Origin: Candidatus Neomarinimicrobiota bacterium
GTDB taxonomy: Bacteria > Fidelibacterota > Marinisomatia > SCGC-AAA003-L08 > TS1B11
Direction: 5' to 3'
DNA length: 48,308 nucleotides
Assembly: GCA_022560655.1 (NCBI GenBank)
Contig: JADFSS010000011.1
Location: 1-48,308 of the forward strand
The notes beneath the pieces were generated by a model. The model was not told where the DNA came from. It saw only the letters and a list, made by a program, of their open reading frames with translations, and searched no databases. Shown here piece after piece: positions 1-8,249 of this stretch. Numbering within the stretch: the stretch's first letter is position 1; each line of letters starts with the position of its first letter. The position numbers and the translations under genes were made by a program.

Positions 1-22
1 GGAAAAGAGGGTTTCTCGAGAG

Positions 23-96
<74 letters not shown>

Positions 97-302
97 TCGG
101 GTGGGGCTCAATATTAAGCATCCTCGCCGCCTGAATCAATCGCGCCGAGGGAGATTTCGATCTCACGTCCGCCCAGCCCTCTCATCCTGCTAACGAAGGC
201 AGCCACCTGGCCGCGAGGCAGTCGCACCCCTGCGTCGATCCTCCGACTTCCCATCCCAATTCCAGCCCCTTACCTTCACCCCCGCTCTTTGACATATCAC
301 CT

Positions 303-361
303 CGCTTTGCCCCGCCAAAGGCGGCGGTCGGAACTTGTCCCGACCCATCGGGAGGCGGTGG
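303..361 (+). repeat. 59-bp intergenic repeat, copy A
   Basis: By eye this segment matches the reverse complement of 38210-38268 over its whole length with roughly ten differences. It contains a small palindrome (CCGCCAAAGGCGG) followed by a TTGTCCCGA...ATCGGGA hairpin and ends in GCGGTGG. Shorter copies of the hairpin half lie at 37791-37830 and 38347-38373. All four copies are outside genes. Confidence 0.75.
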
Positions 362-613
362 TTCCACCCCGGCCCCCGCGCCCAGCCGTGAGGGGTCACG
401 TTTGGGCCATCTTTGGGCCATCCTCTCCGTCGGTGACCGTAGACCCGGCCCAGGGGGGAGGGGGTCACCCCAAAAGCCTCTCACCCCGCACACCCCATGT
501 CACCCTGAGCCTGAGACCCTTATCACCCTGAGGTCTGTCCTGGGCTCGCCCAAACGGCTATCGAAGGGTGAGTGTCCTAGCCCCGCCAACGGGGCTCGTT
601 TTTGGGTCGCTAC

Positions 614-668
614 GGTATCGTTTTAGTATCACGTCGGTATCACCCCGCCCCTCGCTAGGAGTGATACC
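614..668. repeat. 11-bp-period GGTATCAC array with inverted repeat
   Basis: Three units start 11 bp apart at 614, 625 and 636 (GGTATCG, AGTATCAC, GGTATCAC). The last unit pairs with an inverted GTGATACC at 661-668, giving an 8-bp stem. The same unit in opposite orientation, also with an 11-bp period and an inverted partner, occurs at 37906-37979. Confidence 0.7.
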
Positions 669-839
669 GGCAGGAGGGATCACACCTAAAGCCCCTTTCA
701 CCTGTGCCCCCGCGCTTGGCGCAGAATCCTCACTGCATCGGCCGCGCTATTGCAGGGCAGGGCGCGGGCAATGAAGCGGGCGCGTTGCTCCCGAAACGCC
801 GTCTGCCGGGTCGGCCGAACGAGTGGGTCCAGGGCGGTA

Positions 840-2384
840 CTAGCGCAGGACGGTAAACGCCCGGACGGATGACTTGAAGCCACCGCGGGTGAGCCGCATG
901 AAGTAGATGCCTGCCGGCCAACGGTCCAGCGTAAAAGATGGCAGCGGCACGGTCACCTTCTGCCCCTCACCAAACCGGGCAATATCCAAGCGGTACAATT
1001 CCTGGCCCAAAAGATTGTAGAATGTAATGGTTTGCCCCCCTGCTGATGAGCCCGCTGCCAGGGTATATTCTATGGACAGCGCCGGCACTGCGCCCGGCCG
1101 GATGGGATTAGGATAGACATGATTAATCGCCAGCTGGACATCACTCAGTGCGGCCGAAATGAGGAGGCTGTCCTGCCCGCCGCCCACCACCAGGATGATC
1201 TCGGAGAATTGATCCAGCCCGCTCGCAAACCATTTTTGAAAGCCAATACTGTGCAGCGAAAAACCCTGGGCCTCGAGTGCCACCTGTGCCGCGTATTCGG
1301 GCGGGGCGGCCTCCACCTGTAGCTGCAGGCTGGTGGGGTGCTCCACCGCCAACGCCTGGATGGCTGTTACCCCCGGTGACAAACCGTCGAACGCCACGGT
1401 GATCTTTTCCAACACCTGCCGGTCAGCACCCTTTTCGGGGCGGGCGAGCACGGCCTGATCGGCATAAAAGTAGTGCTGCGAGCCACGGCCGTTAGCGAAT
1501 AGCCGGGCCACGAAATCAATCCAGACGCCGGTTAGGCTGCGACCCGCAGGCAAAGCCCCTGCAATAGCGCCCTGACCACCTTGAGCTATAAAGGCAGCCC
1601 AGATCTCCCTCATGATCTCAATGCCAAAATTTTGAGTAAGGTAGTGACCAAAAATGGCGATGGAAGCGCCGCCGCCCCGCGAGGGGGAGGTAACCAGCGC
1701 TTGAGTGGGCCGGTTGCCGAAGTCGGGATACCAGAACGTCCAATCATTGAGTTCCGGGTAGGCAATATCTTCGAACCAGGTTGATGCTAGCTCGTACAGG
1801 AACAGGTCGTTGCTGCGCCAACCATAGGCCAGCTGCACGGCGTGAAAATACTCGTGTGCACTGGTTACGCGGGCGGCATTCAAACCGTGGGTGAAATAGT
1901 TTTCATCTGCAGCAAAATCATTATCCATGACGATGTAGGTCACGGCGGGTTCGCCAAAAGCGGGCGTGCCGAAAAATGTCTCGCCATAAACAGTGCCGCC
2001 ATATTCCTGGAGGTAGACATCATAAATGCCGTCCCCGTCCGGCAGGGCAGGAACATAGCCTAGGTCCAGTAACAGGCGTCTGGACGAGTCCAGTGCGGCC
2101 GCCACACTCACGATCCAGTCGGGCACGCCGTCGGGACGGGTGGATGTCAGGTCGGGGCTGTTAGGGCCGGTGGTGTCGTAGTGCACCGCGAAGGTGCTGT
2201 CGGGAGTGATGTAAGTTGCATCAAGGTCAGGCGGTTGGGCTCGTGTGACAGCGAGGCGCTGTAGCCCTTCAAATTCTGGCCGACCCCATCCGCATTTGAT
2301 CGGCTGACCATTGGCCCCCGCTGCCCCGAGCGTCAAGACTGTAGCTGCCGCAGCAACCAGGGCCCCGGAAATACCGACTCGCAT
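840..2384 (-). CDS. secreted T9SS-type zinc metalloprotease-like protein
   Basis: The 514-residue product has a hydrophobic N-terminal signal segment (about residues 5-26) and an HEYFH zinc-binding motif at about 177-181, followed by a glutamate-rich helix (YELASTWFED). This resembles the MXAN_6640-type putative metalloproteases of Myxococcus and FCB bacteria. The last 85 or so residues begin YPNPIRPG and end in a beta-rich segment with GIYFMRL, which matches a type A T9SS C-terminal sorting domain. It is probably exported through the outer membrane and anchored or released. The ATG directly abuts the stop codon of der (TAGATG), so it is translated in series with der, although the functions are unrelated. 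The protease assignment is by motif; the substrate is unknown. Confidence 0.8.
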   Translation of the reverse strand: MRVGISGALVAAAATVLTLGAAGANGQPIKCGWGRPEFEGLQRLAVTRAQPPDLDATYITPDSTFAVHYDTTGPNSPDLTSTRPDGVPDWIVSVAAALDSSRRLLLDLGYVPALPDGDGIYDVYLQEYGGTVYGETFFGTPAFGEPAVTYIVMDNDFAADENYFTHGLNAARVTSAHEYFHAVQLAYGWRSNDLFLYELASTWFEDIAYPELNDWTFWYPDFGNRPTQALVTSPSRGGGASIAIFGHYLTQNFGIEIMREIWAAFIAQGGQGAIAGALPAGRSLTGVWIDFVARLFANGRGSQHYFYADQAVLARPEKGADRQVLEKITVAFDGLSPGVTAIQALAVEHPTSLQLQVEAAPPEYAAQVALEAQGFSLHSIGFQKWFASGLDQFSEIILVVGGGQDSLLISAALSDVQLAINHVYPNPIRPGAVPALSIEYTLAAGSSAGGQTITFYNLLGQELYRLDIARFGEGQKVTVPLPSFTLDRWPAGIYFMRLTRGGFKSSVRAFTVLR

Positions 2385-3698
2385 CTACTTCCGGCGGAAG
2401 GAAAGCTTGATGGGCACTCCCGTGAAACCAAAGCGCTCCCGCAGGCGGTTTTCAAGATACCGGCGGTAGGGGATGGGAATCAGCCGGGGGTGGTTACAGA
2501 ATAAGGCGAACAGCGGTGGCTCGCGGTGGACTTGGGTAGCGTACTTGATTTGGATGCGTTTGCCCCGGGTAGCGGGCGGGGACAGATTGCGGAGGGCATC
2601 CTCCAGAAACTGGTTGAGTGCAGAGGTGGCTATATTGCGCCGGGTTTCCTCGTACACCGCCAGCGCCAGCTGCAATACTTTCCAGACCCGCCGGTTCTGG
2701 AGTACCGACACAAACACCAAGGGCACCCAGGCCAGCGGCTTGAACACTGATCGCATGTCAGTGATCCACTGCCCCATGGTGGACGAGTCCCGCTGCACGG
2801 TGTCCCATTTGTTCACCGCCACAACCAGTCCCTTGCCCTGGTCCATCACCCTGCCCATGATCTGGCGGTCCTGACGATTGAATCCCCGCTCGGCATCGAT
2901 CATCACGATGGCAACCTGGCATTCGTCAATGGACCGCAGGGTCCGAACGGTGCTGTAATATTCGATGTCGTCATCAATCTTTGCCCTGCGCCTGAGGCCG
3001 GCGGTATCAATCAGGCGCAGGCTATGCTTCATATAGTTCAGATAGGAATCGACTGAATCACGGGTCGTGCCGGGGACGGGCGTCACGATGGCCTTCTCTT
3101 CTTTCAGCACCGCATTGAGAAAGGAGGACTTGCCCACATTGGGTGCGCCAACGATGGCCAGACCAACGGCCCGCTGTGGCGCTGCCTCGTCGCTCCAGGT
3201 CCACCCCAGCTTGTCCAGCGCCGTATCCAGCATGTCCCCCACTCCCCGCCCGCTGGTGGCGCCGATGGCCACGGGGACGCCCATACCAAGCTCGTAAAAG
3301 CCGAGGACCTGTGGCTCGTGTGCGCGATCGTCGACCTTGTTGACCACCAGCAGCACCGGTTTACCCAGCCGCCTGAGACGCTCTGCGATGGCCTGATCAT
3401 CCGGTGTAATCCCGGACTGACGGTCCACCAGAAAAATGACCAGGTCGGCCTCAGCTCCGGCCAGATCGGCCTGGTGGCGAATAATCACCTCCAGCGGCTC
3501 CGCTCCGTCCGCCAAATAGCCCCCGGTATCAATGAGCTGAAAAGCGTGCCCGTTCCACTCGACAGAGCCGTAGAGGCGATCCCGTGTCACGCCGGCCGTT
3601 TCATCCACAATGGCCTGCCTCCGGCCAATGAGCCGGTTAAAGAGTGTCGACTTGCCCACGTTCGGCCGGCCCATAATAGCAAGGGTGGGTTTAGCCAT
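2385..3698 (-). CDS. der: ribosome-assembly GTPase Der (EngA)
   Basis: Der is a tandem-GTPase factor for maturation of the 50S ribosomal subunit. Two complete G domains are visible: the first with GRPNVGKS, DTGG and NKVD, the second with GAPNVGKSS, DTAG and NKWD. A C-terminal KH-like domain follows, giving 437 residues, the usual size. An in-frame extension upstream to 3734 exists, but the start at 3698 gives the family's typical N terminus (MAKPTLAIMGRPNVGKS). That ATG overlaps the stop of the upstream gene by 8 bp (ATGGCTAA), so translation is likely coupled. The gene sits directly after a DUF512 gene, a pairing also known from Clostridia. Confidence 0.97.
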   Translation of the reverse strand: MAKPTLAIMGRPNVGKSTLFNRLIGRRQAIVDETAGVTRDRLYGSVEWNGHAFQLIDTGGYLADGAEPLEVIIRHQADLAGAEADLVIFLVDRQSGITPDDQAIAERLRRLGKPVLLVVNKVDDRAHEPQVLGFYELGMGVPVAIGATSGRGVGDMLDTALDKLGWTWSDEAAPQRAVGLAIVGAPNVGKSSFLNAVLKEEKAIVTPVPGTTRDSVDSYLNYMKHSLRLIDTAGLRRRAKIDDDIEYYSTVRTLRSIDECQVAIVMIDAERGFNRQDRQIMGRVMDQGKGLVVAVNKWDTVQRDSSTMGQWITDMRSVFKPLAWVPLVFVSVLQNRRVWKVLQLALAVYEETRRNIATSALNQFLEDALRNLSPPATRGKRIQIKYATQVHREPPLFALFCNHPRLIPIPYRRYLENRLRERFGFTGVPIKLSFRRK

Positions 3699-5043
3699 CC
3701 GCCAGCCCATTGACGATGTCGAGAAAACTGTCATTGGCGACCCGAAACGGCACGCCCAGCCGCTGGCTGATCTGCGGCAGTGTCATGTCGTCCAGCGTCA
3801 GCTCGCCGGCATCGTTCAGTATGCGCTGGGTCGTGTAGACGCCGTCGCCCAGGTCTCGTCCCTCGAGCCGGGCGATGAAGTCGCGCCCCGACAGCAGCCC
3901 AGCCACCGTCACCGGAGCGCCAAATAAAGTGTTGGGGATCACCTGCAACTCCACGCGCAGATTGCCAATGGTATCCAGGCCCGGCAATATGTATTCCTTG
4001 AAGAGGTTGGCGGCCAAAACTCCGGTAGCGAGCGAAATTCGGGTGGGGCTCGGCAAAGCCCGGGGAAATTGAGGCTGCTCGGCCACAAAGCGGTCCAGGA
4101 AGGCCCGCACCTGTCCGACGCCGTTCGCCTCCATGGCCAGCCCCTCATAATAGCTGGCCGACGGCACCGCCTGGTTGGCCAGGATGTACCACTCATCGCT
4201 TAGCAACAGCCAGCGCCCGCCGCCGGTAAGCCGGTATTGGCGGTCCAATTCGGAGTAGGTAGCGATAAACTCACGGGCATAAGCAGCAGTAACAGTGGGA
4301 ATTTTCTGCAGCCCGGCGCGGTGGGCAGTGAGACCCACGGGCACAACGGCCAGGGAACGGAGGCCGGGAATCAGGGGCAGCAGGTCGTCCAGGGTCCGGC
4401 GGAGCTGCTCGCCGTCGTTTAGGCCGGGGCAGAGCACAATTTGGCCATGCAGTTCGATCCCCTGCGCGGTGAGATAGGACAGCTTGTCCAGGAGTTTGTC
4501 GTCCTTGCCATAAAGCAGCAGCTCCCGCCGAAGCTCGGGATCGGTGGCATGGATAGAGACGTACAGGGGCGAGAGGCGCTGTTCCACAATGCGCTGCAGC
4601 TCCTTGGTGCCCATGTTGGTCAGGGTGATATAGTGCCCGTAGAGGAAACTGAGACGATAGTCGCCATCACGGAAATAGAGCCCCGCCCTGAGGCCCGCCG
4701 GGTTCTGATCCACAAAACAGAAAACGCAGTCGTTGGCGCAGCTGCGGATGGCAAAATCTTCAAAGGTCACACCCAGGTCGGTGTCCTCCTCTTTGTCAAC
4801 CGCTACCACCTGCCTGCTACCATCGATCTCCAGCTCCAATTCCGGCGAGGTAACGGCAATGCGGTACTGGTAGTCCAAATGGTCCTGCACTTTCCGCTGG
4901 TTGATCTTCAGCAGGCGGTCGCCAGGCTTGAGGCCCAGGTAGGCGCCCAGACCATCAGGATCCACCGATTTGATGCGTATGCTCAAGCTGCAATTATCCT
5001 CTCTGCCCGTGGGCCTGGCGCCGGGTCCTACCCTGGGATCCAC
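3691..5043 (-). CDS. DUF512 radical-SAM-like iron-sulfur protein with PDZ domain
   Basis: The N-terminal 80 or so residues form a PDZ-like domain (IKSVDPDGLG, LGLKPGDRLLKING-type segment). A cysteine cluster CANDCVFCFVDQ follows, which marks the DUF512 / TIGR03279 family of putative FeS oxidoreductases. The family's biochemical role is not established; a role linked to Der is suggested only by conserved neighbourhood. The ORF opens at 5043, but residues before the PDZ domain look non-homologous. A TTG at 4986 preceded by AGAGAGG is an equally good start. The 3' end overlaps the der start by 8 bp. Confidence 0.85.
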   Translation of the reverse strand: MDPRVGPGARPTGREDNCSLSIRIKSVDPDGLGAYLGLKPGDRLLKINQRKVQDHLDYQYRIAVTSPELELEIDGSRQVVAVDKEEDTDLGVTFEDFAIRSCANDCVFCFVDQNPAGLRAGLYFRDGDYRLSFLYGHYITLTNMGTKELQRIVEQRLSPLYVSIHATDPELRRELLLYGKDDKLLDKLSYLTAQGIELHGQIVLCPGLNDGEQLRRTLDDLLPLIPGLRSLAVVPVGLTAHRAGLQKIPTVTAAYAREFIATYSELDRQYRLTGGGRWLLLSDEWYILANQAVPSASYYEGLAMEANGVGQVRAFLDRFVAEQPQFPRALPSPTRISLATGVLAANLFKEYILPGLDTIGNLRVELQVIPNTLFGAPVTVAGLLSGRDFIARLEGRDLGDGVYTTQRILNDAGELTLDDMTLPQISQRLGVPFRVANDSFLDIVNGLADG

Positions 5044-5186
5044 CGGCCCCTAGCGGGTTCATGGGCAGGAAGTTACTCCCGCCGGTCAATTATTGGCAGC
5101 TCTGCCGTGATCGTCTGTAAGGAGTCACCGCAAGCCCCGGGCAAAGGCATGAGCGCTGTGTGCGCGCACCCTGGGCGGGCGGGAAT

Positions 5187-5201
5187 GACCGGGAACCGGT
5201 C
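5187..5201 (-). terminator. hairpin just after the mini-rod gene
   Basis: GACCGG and CCGGTC flank a 3-base loop, and the stem abuts the stop codon of the 5202-5417 gene. No T-run follows on the minus strand, so intrinsic termination is doubtful; it may only stabilise the transcript end. Confidence 0.3.
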
Positions 5202-5417
5202 CTAGGCAAACAGGTCGAGGAGCGTGCCCAGCGTTTCGTCGGCCGCGCGGGCGACCGCGGCGCTGGCCTCAAAGCTCCGCTGCGAAGTAATCAACTCCAC
5301 CGCGTTCCGGACCGGATCGCTGTCACCGACCAGCTGGGCAATCTGCGCACCCGTACGTTCCAGTTGATCCAGGGCCGCTTTCATGCCGATAAAGGCGATG
5401 TCAAGAGATGGACTCAT
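5202..5417 (-). CDS. orphan mini flagellar rod/hook-like protein (71 aa)
   Basis: The 71 residues look like the two ends of a flagellar rod/hook protein joined without the middle. The N-terminal part (LDIAFIGMKAALDQLERTGAQIAQL) resembles the axial helix that opens FlgB/C/F/G/E. The C-terminal part (NAVELITSQRSFEASAAVAR, then ADETLGTLLDL) resembles the closing helix of the same family (typically VE-M-QR-YEAN...TADEML-TL). These paired helices normally build the coiled axial core. ATG at 5417 has a good site GGGAG 6-7 bases upstream. No other flagellar gene is in the window, so whether it serves a flagellum is open. Short stand-alone proteins of this type are known in some proteobacteria. Confidence 0.7.
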   Translation of the reverse strand: MSPSLDIAFIGMKAALDQLERTGAQIAQLVGDSDPVRNAVELITSQRSFEASAAVARAADETLGTLLDLFA

Positions 5418-5500
5418 GGTTTCTCCCGGTTTTGATGTTCGACCAGATACGCTCTATATCGGCCGAAACACGATTTGCTTGACCCACTGGGGTGAGCTGA

Positions 5501-5516
5501 TGTGACCGGGGTCACA
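5501..5516. promoter_or_regulatory. perfect CRP-like palindrome TGTGACC-GG-GGTCACA
   Basis: The 16-bp site fits the CRP/FNR-family consensus TGTGA-N6-TCACA with no mismatch; its arms are 7 bp with a 2-bp centre. It lies in the 227-bp divergent gap, 84 bp upstream of the mini-rod start and about 130 bp upstream of the peptidase start, so it could control either gene. No CRP-family regulator is encoded in the window. Confidence 0.5.
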
Positions 5517-5644
5517 GGCGCACCAGTTACGGCAGCGAGTTATGCTTTGCCTGCCCGACATGGGACTCACCTGCTCTTGGCGCATACCCCAACTCATCGT
5601 ACCTTCGGCCCGATTATTCTTTCGTCACCATGAGGGCGCCCCGC

Positions 5645-7805
5645 ATGAAACTGATCACGCTCACCCTACTCTTCACGGCTCTCCTGGGCCAGTCCAGCGA
5701 TGGGCTGCTTACGCTGGAGGACATTTTCCTGCACAAGTCTTACTCCCCGCCGCCCTACAAAGTTGATCAGTGGATAGCTGACGGCGCGGCCTTCCTGCGC
5801 ACCCAAGAATCGGACGAAGGCGAGGTGCTGCTTCGGCATGATGTTGCCACCGGCAAGGAGACCATCGTCCCGGTGGGGGCGTGGCTCAAAAGTGTTCCGG
5901 AGGGTGCACCCGCAAGCTGGGGCACTGTCCAGTTTTCGCCGGATGAACGCTGGGCACTCACCGCCGCTGACCAGCGCAAAATCTGGCGAAGGTCTTGGGA
6001 GGCAACCTATTACCTCACGATCCGTGAGTCGGGAACTACCCACCGCCTCGCCGCAGGGAACCAACCCCAATCCAATACCCAGTTTTCGCCCGACAGCCGC
6101 AAGGTCGCCTATGTCATGGGTGGCGACCTGTATGTCCATGACTTGAACAAGGACCGCACGCGCCGCCTCACCCGTGACGGCAGTGAGGCCCTGATCAACG
6201 GACAGGCCGACTGGCTTTACGAGGAGGAATTCTCACTCACGCGGGCGTTTGAGTGGTCGCCGGACAGTCGCCAGATCGCCTTCCTGCGCTTCGAGCAGGG
6301 ACACGTGCGCAGCTACGTCCTCAAGGACGACCAAGGGCAGTACCCCCGACTGACCACCATTCGCTATCCCAAGGTGGGCGAAGCGAATAGCCGGGTGCGG
6401 CTAGGCGTGATAAGCGTGCAACGGGGCAAGCCGCGTTGGCTGGACCTGGGCCCCGAGGAGGACATTTATGTCCCCCGGCTGACCTGGACCGGCCGGGATG
6501 GCGAGGTGGCGTTTATTCGTCTTGACCGGGCTCAACAGCGGTTGGAGCTGGTGCTGGCCGACGTAGGCGCTGGCAAATCTCGCGTAGCCGCCACCCAGTG
6601 GGACAGTGCCTGGGTGGACCTGACTGATGATCTGCACTTCATTGACGGTGGCAGCCGCTTCGTTTGGACCACCGAAACCACCGGCTTCCGGCACATCGAA
6701 TTGCGCGCGACCGGGGGGGCGCTGGTCCGCACCCTCACGTCCGGTGCTTGGGAGGTGACCGAGATTCTCGCCGTGGATGAAGCGGGCGGGGGGGTCTATT
6801 TCACCGGCAAGCGTGAGAGCCCCGCGGAGCAGCACGTCTACCGGGTGGGGCTGGATGGCGGCGGGATTGAGCGGCTTTCAGACCCGGGGGGCTGGACCAA
6901 GTTCTCCTTCGCGCCCGGCTTCGGCCACTACGTGCAGTGGCGTTCCGCGATCGACACGCCCATCCGCGTGAGCCTGCACGCCGCTTCCGGTGAGGAGGTG
7001 CGGGTCCTCAGGGACCATACCCACATGGCGCCGCCCATGGCAAATTTGCCCGGTTGGGAATTCTTTCGGCTCACCACCCGTGACGATGCGGAGCTCCAGG
7101 CCAAAATACTGTGGCCCGGCGATTTTCGGCCCAACAGGACCTACCCCACCCTGATATATACCTACGGCGGTCCCGGCTCCCAGACGGTAATGGACCGCTG
7201 GCGCGATTCCCCTGATCGGGACTTGTGGCATCGCTACCTGGCCCAGCGGGGCTACGTAATTCTAACCGTTGACAACCGGGGTACGGGTGGTCGGGGCAAG
7301 GCCTTCAAGAACCTGGCCTATGGCGATCTGGGAAAGTGGTCCCTCCATGACCAGATCGAGGCGGCCAAATGGGTGGGCCGGCAAAGCTGGGGCGACTCCG
7401 AGCGAGTGGGTATCTGGGGCTGGTCCGGCGGCGGCTATCTCACCGCCCTCTGCCTCACGGCTGGCGCGGAGCACTTCAAAATGGGCATCGCGGTGGCCCC
7501 GGTCACCGATTTCCGGCTCTACGACACCGCCTGGACCGAGCGCTATATGGGCTTATTGCCCCGCAACATATGATGCGGCGGATGTGCTTAGCCACGTGGA
7601 TGGCTATCGGGGAGGCCTGCTGTTGGTTCACGGTACTGGCGACGATAACGTTCACCCCCAGCACAGCTGGCAGTTCATCCAGCGGTTGACAGATCGAAAC
7701 ATGCCCTTCGACCTGATGATGTACCCCAACCAGGCCCATGCCCTGCCCGATGTTCGCTACCACCTTTACAGCAAGATGGCGGCCTTTGTGCAGGCCAATC
7801 TGTAG
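5645..7805 (+). pseudogene. dipeptidyl-peptidase IV family (S9) gene interrupted by a one-base frameshift
   Basis: This secreted prolyl-type peptidase has a signal peptide (MKLITLTLLFTALLGQSSDG), an N-terminal DPPIV beta-propeller and a C-terminal alpha/beta-hydrolase. The nucleophile motif GWSGGGY is in the first frame, which stops at 7571-7573. The rest, with the catalytic Asp region (HGTGDDNVHPQHSW) and catalytic His (NQAHAL), continues in the next frame to 7805. The frames join at the CCCC run 7559-7562: dropping one C gives a 719-residue protein with family-typical order and length. It is either a sequencing/assembly error or a real mutation; the downstream part shows no other damage. 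The start at 5645 is preferred over 5630 because AGGG lies 8 bases upstream. Confidence 0.85.
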
Positions 7806-7849
7806 AGGGCGGCAGGCTAGGCTCCTGCCCGGCAAAGGGCAGTGGCGAG

Positions 7850-8227
7850 TTACAAGCCCCCACCCGGCACCTCGCTGAGCTCAATCTCGTAGCCGCTGGG
7901 ATCGGTGATATAGACCGACCTCGATGGGCCCCAGTCCACGGTGCCATACGGCATGGAGACACCCAGAGTACGGCAGGCCTCCACCACCGCATCGAAGTTC
8001 TCAACGTGGAAACCGTAATGGTTGATCCCGGCGCCAATGTCAAGGTTGGGGTCCTCATACAGACACAGCTTGATGCTGTCATTGCCGATGATCTGGGAAG
8101 CCTGGTCCGGCTGGTCCTTGATCACCTCAAAGCCGAACAGTTGCTCGAAAAACGAGACGCTCTCAGCCAGGTTTTTCACCGTCAGATTGACGTGATCGAT
8201 GGCGGTAGCCTTGAGAGTTGCAGGCAT
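7850..8227 (-). CDS. VOC-family (glyoxalase/dioxygenase fold) protein
   Basis: The 125-residue single-module vicinal-oxygen-chelate protein has the typical opening IDHVNLTVKNLAESVSFFEQLFGF, a middle GINHYGFHVEN and the closing DPSGYEIEL. The His and Glu metal-ligand positions of the fold are present, so it may be an active metalloenzyme (glyoxalase-, fosfomycin- or dioxygenase-like). The substrate cannot be read from the sequence. ATG at 8227 is preceded by a perfect TAAGGAGG site. It is last in the NagZ/alr/kinase run, 22 bp after the fusion gene. Confidence 0.85.
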   Translation of the reverse strand: MPATLKATAIDHVNLTVKNLAESVSFFEQLFGFEVIKDQPDQASQIIGNDSIKLCLYEDPNLDIGAGINHYGFHVENFDAVVEACRTLGVSMPYGTVDWGPSRSVYITDPSGYEIELSEVPGGGL

Positions 8228-8249
8228 CTTGTCCTCCTTATCCAGACCG

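Larger units (their letters stand above)
97..839. other. gene-free stretch with dispersed repeats
   Basis: I see no credible gene here: the short open frames lack ribosome sites and recognisable protein features. The stretch holds a 59-bp repeat copy (303-361), an 11-bp-period GGTATCAC array with an inverted repeat (614-668), and CACCCTGAG motifs (501-509 and 524-532). The second of these, with AGGGTG at 565-570, could form a hairpin. The same repeat types recur in the other long gene-free stretch at 37.7-38.8 kb. Confidence 0.7.

Noticed and set aside
303-361. Integron attC site
   Set aside because: The hairpin lacks the R''/R' core sites (AAC/GTT arrangement) and there is no integron integrase or cassette structure.
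182-774. Several short open frames on both strands
   Set aside because: They overlap each other in different frames, cover the dispersed repeats, have proline/arginine-rich translations and no ribosome binding sites.
7811-7836. Terminator between the peptidase and VOC genes
   Set aside because: GGCAGG/CCTGCC can pair, but the stem is only six bases and no T-run follows on either strand.
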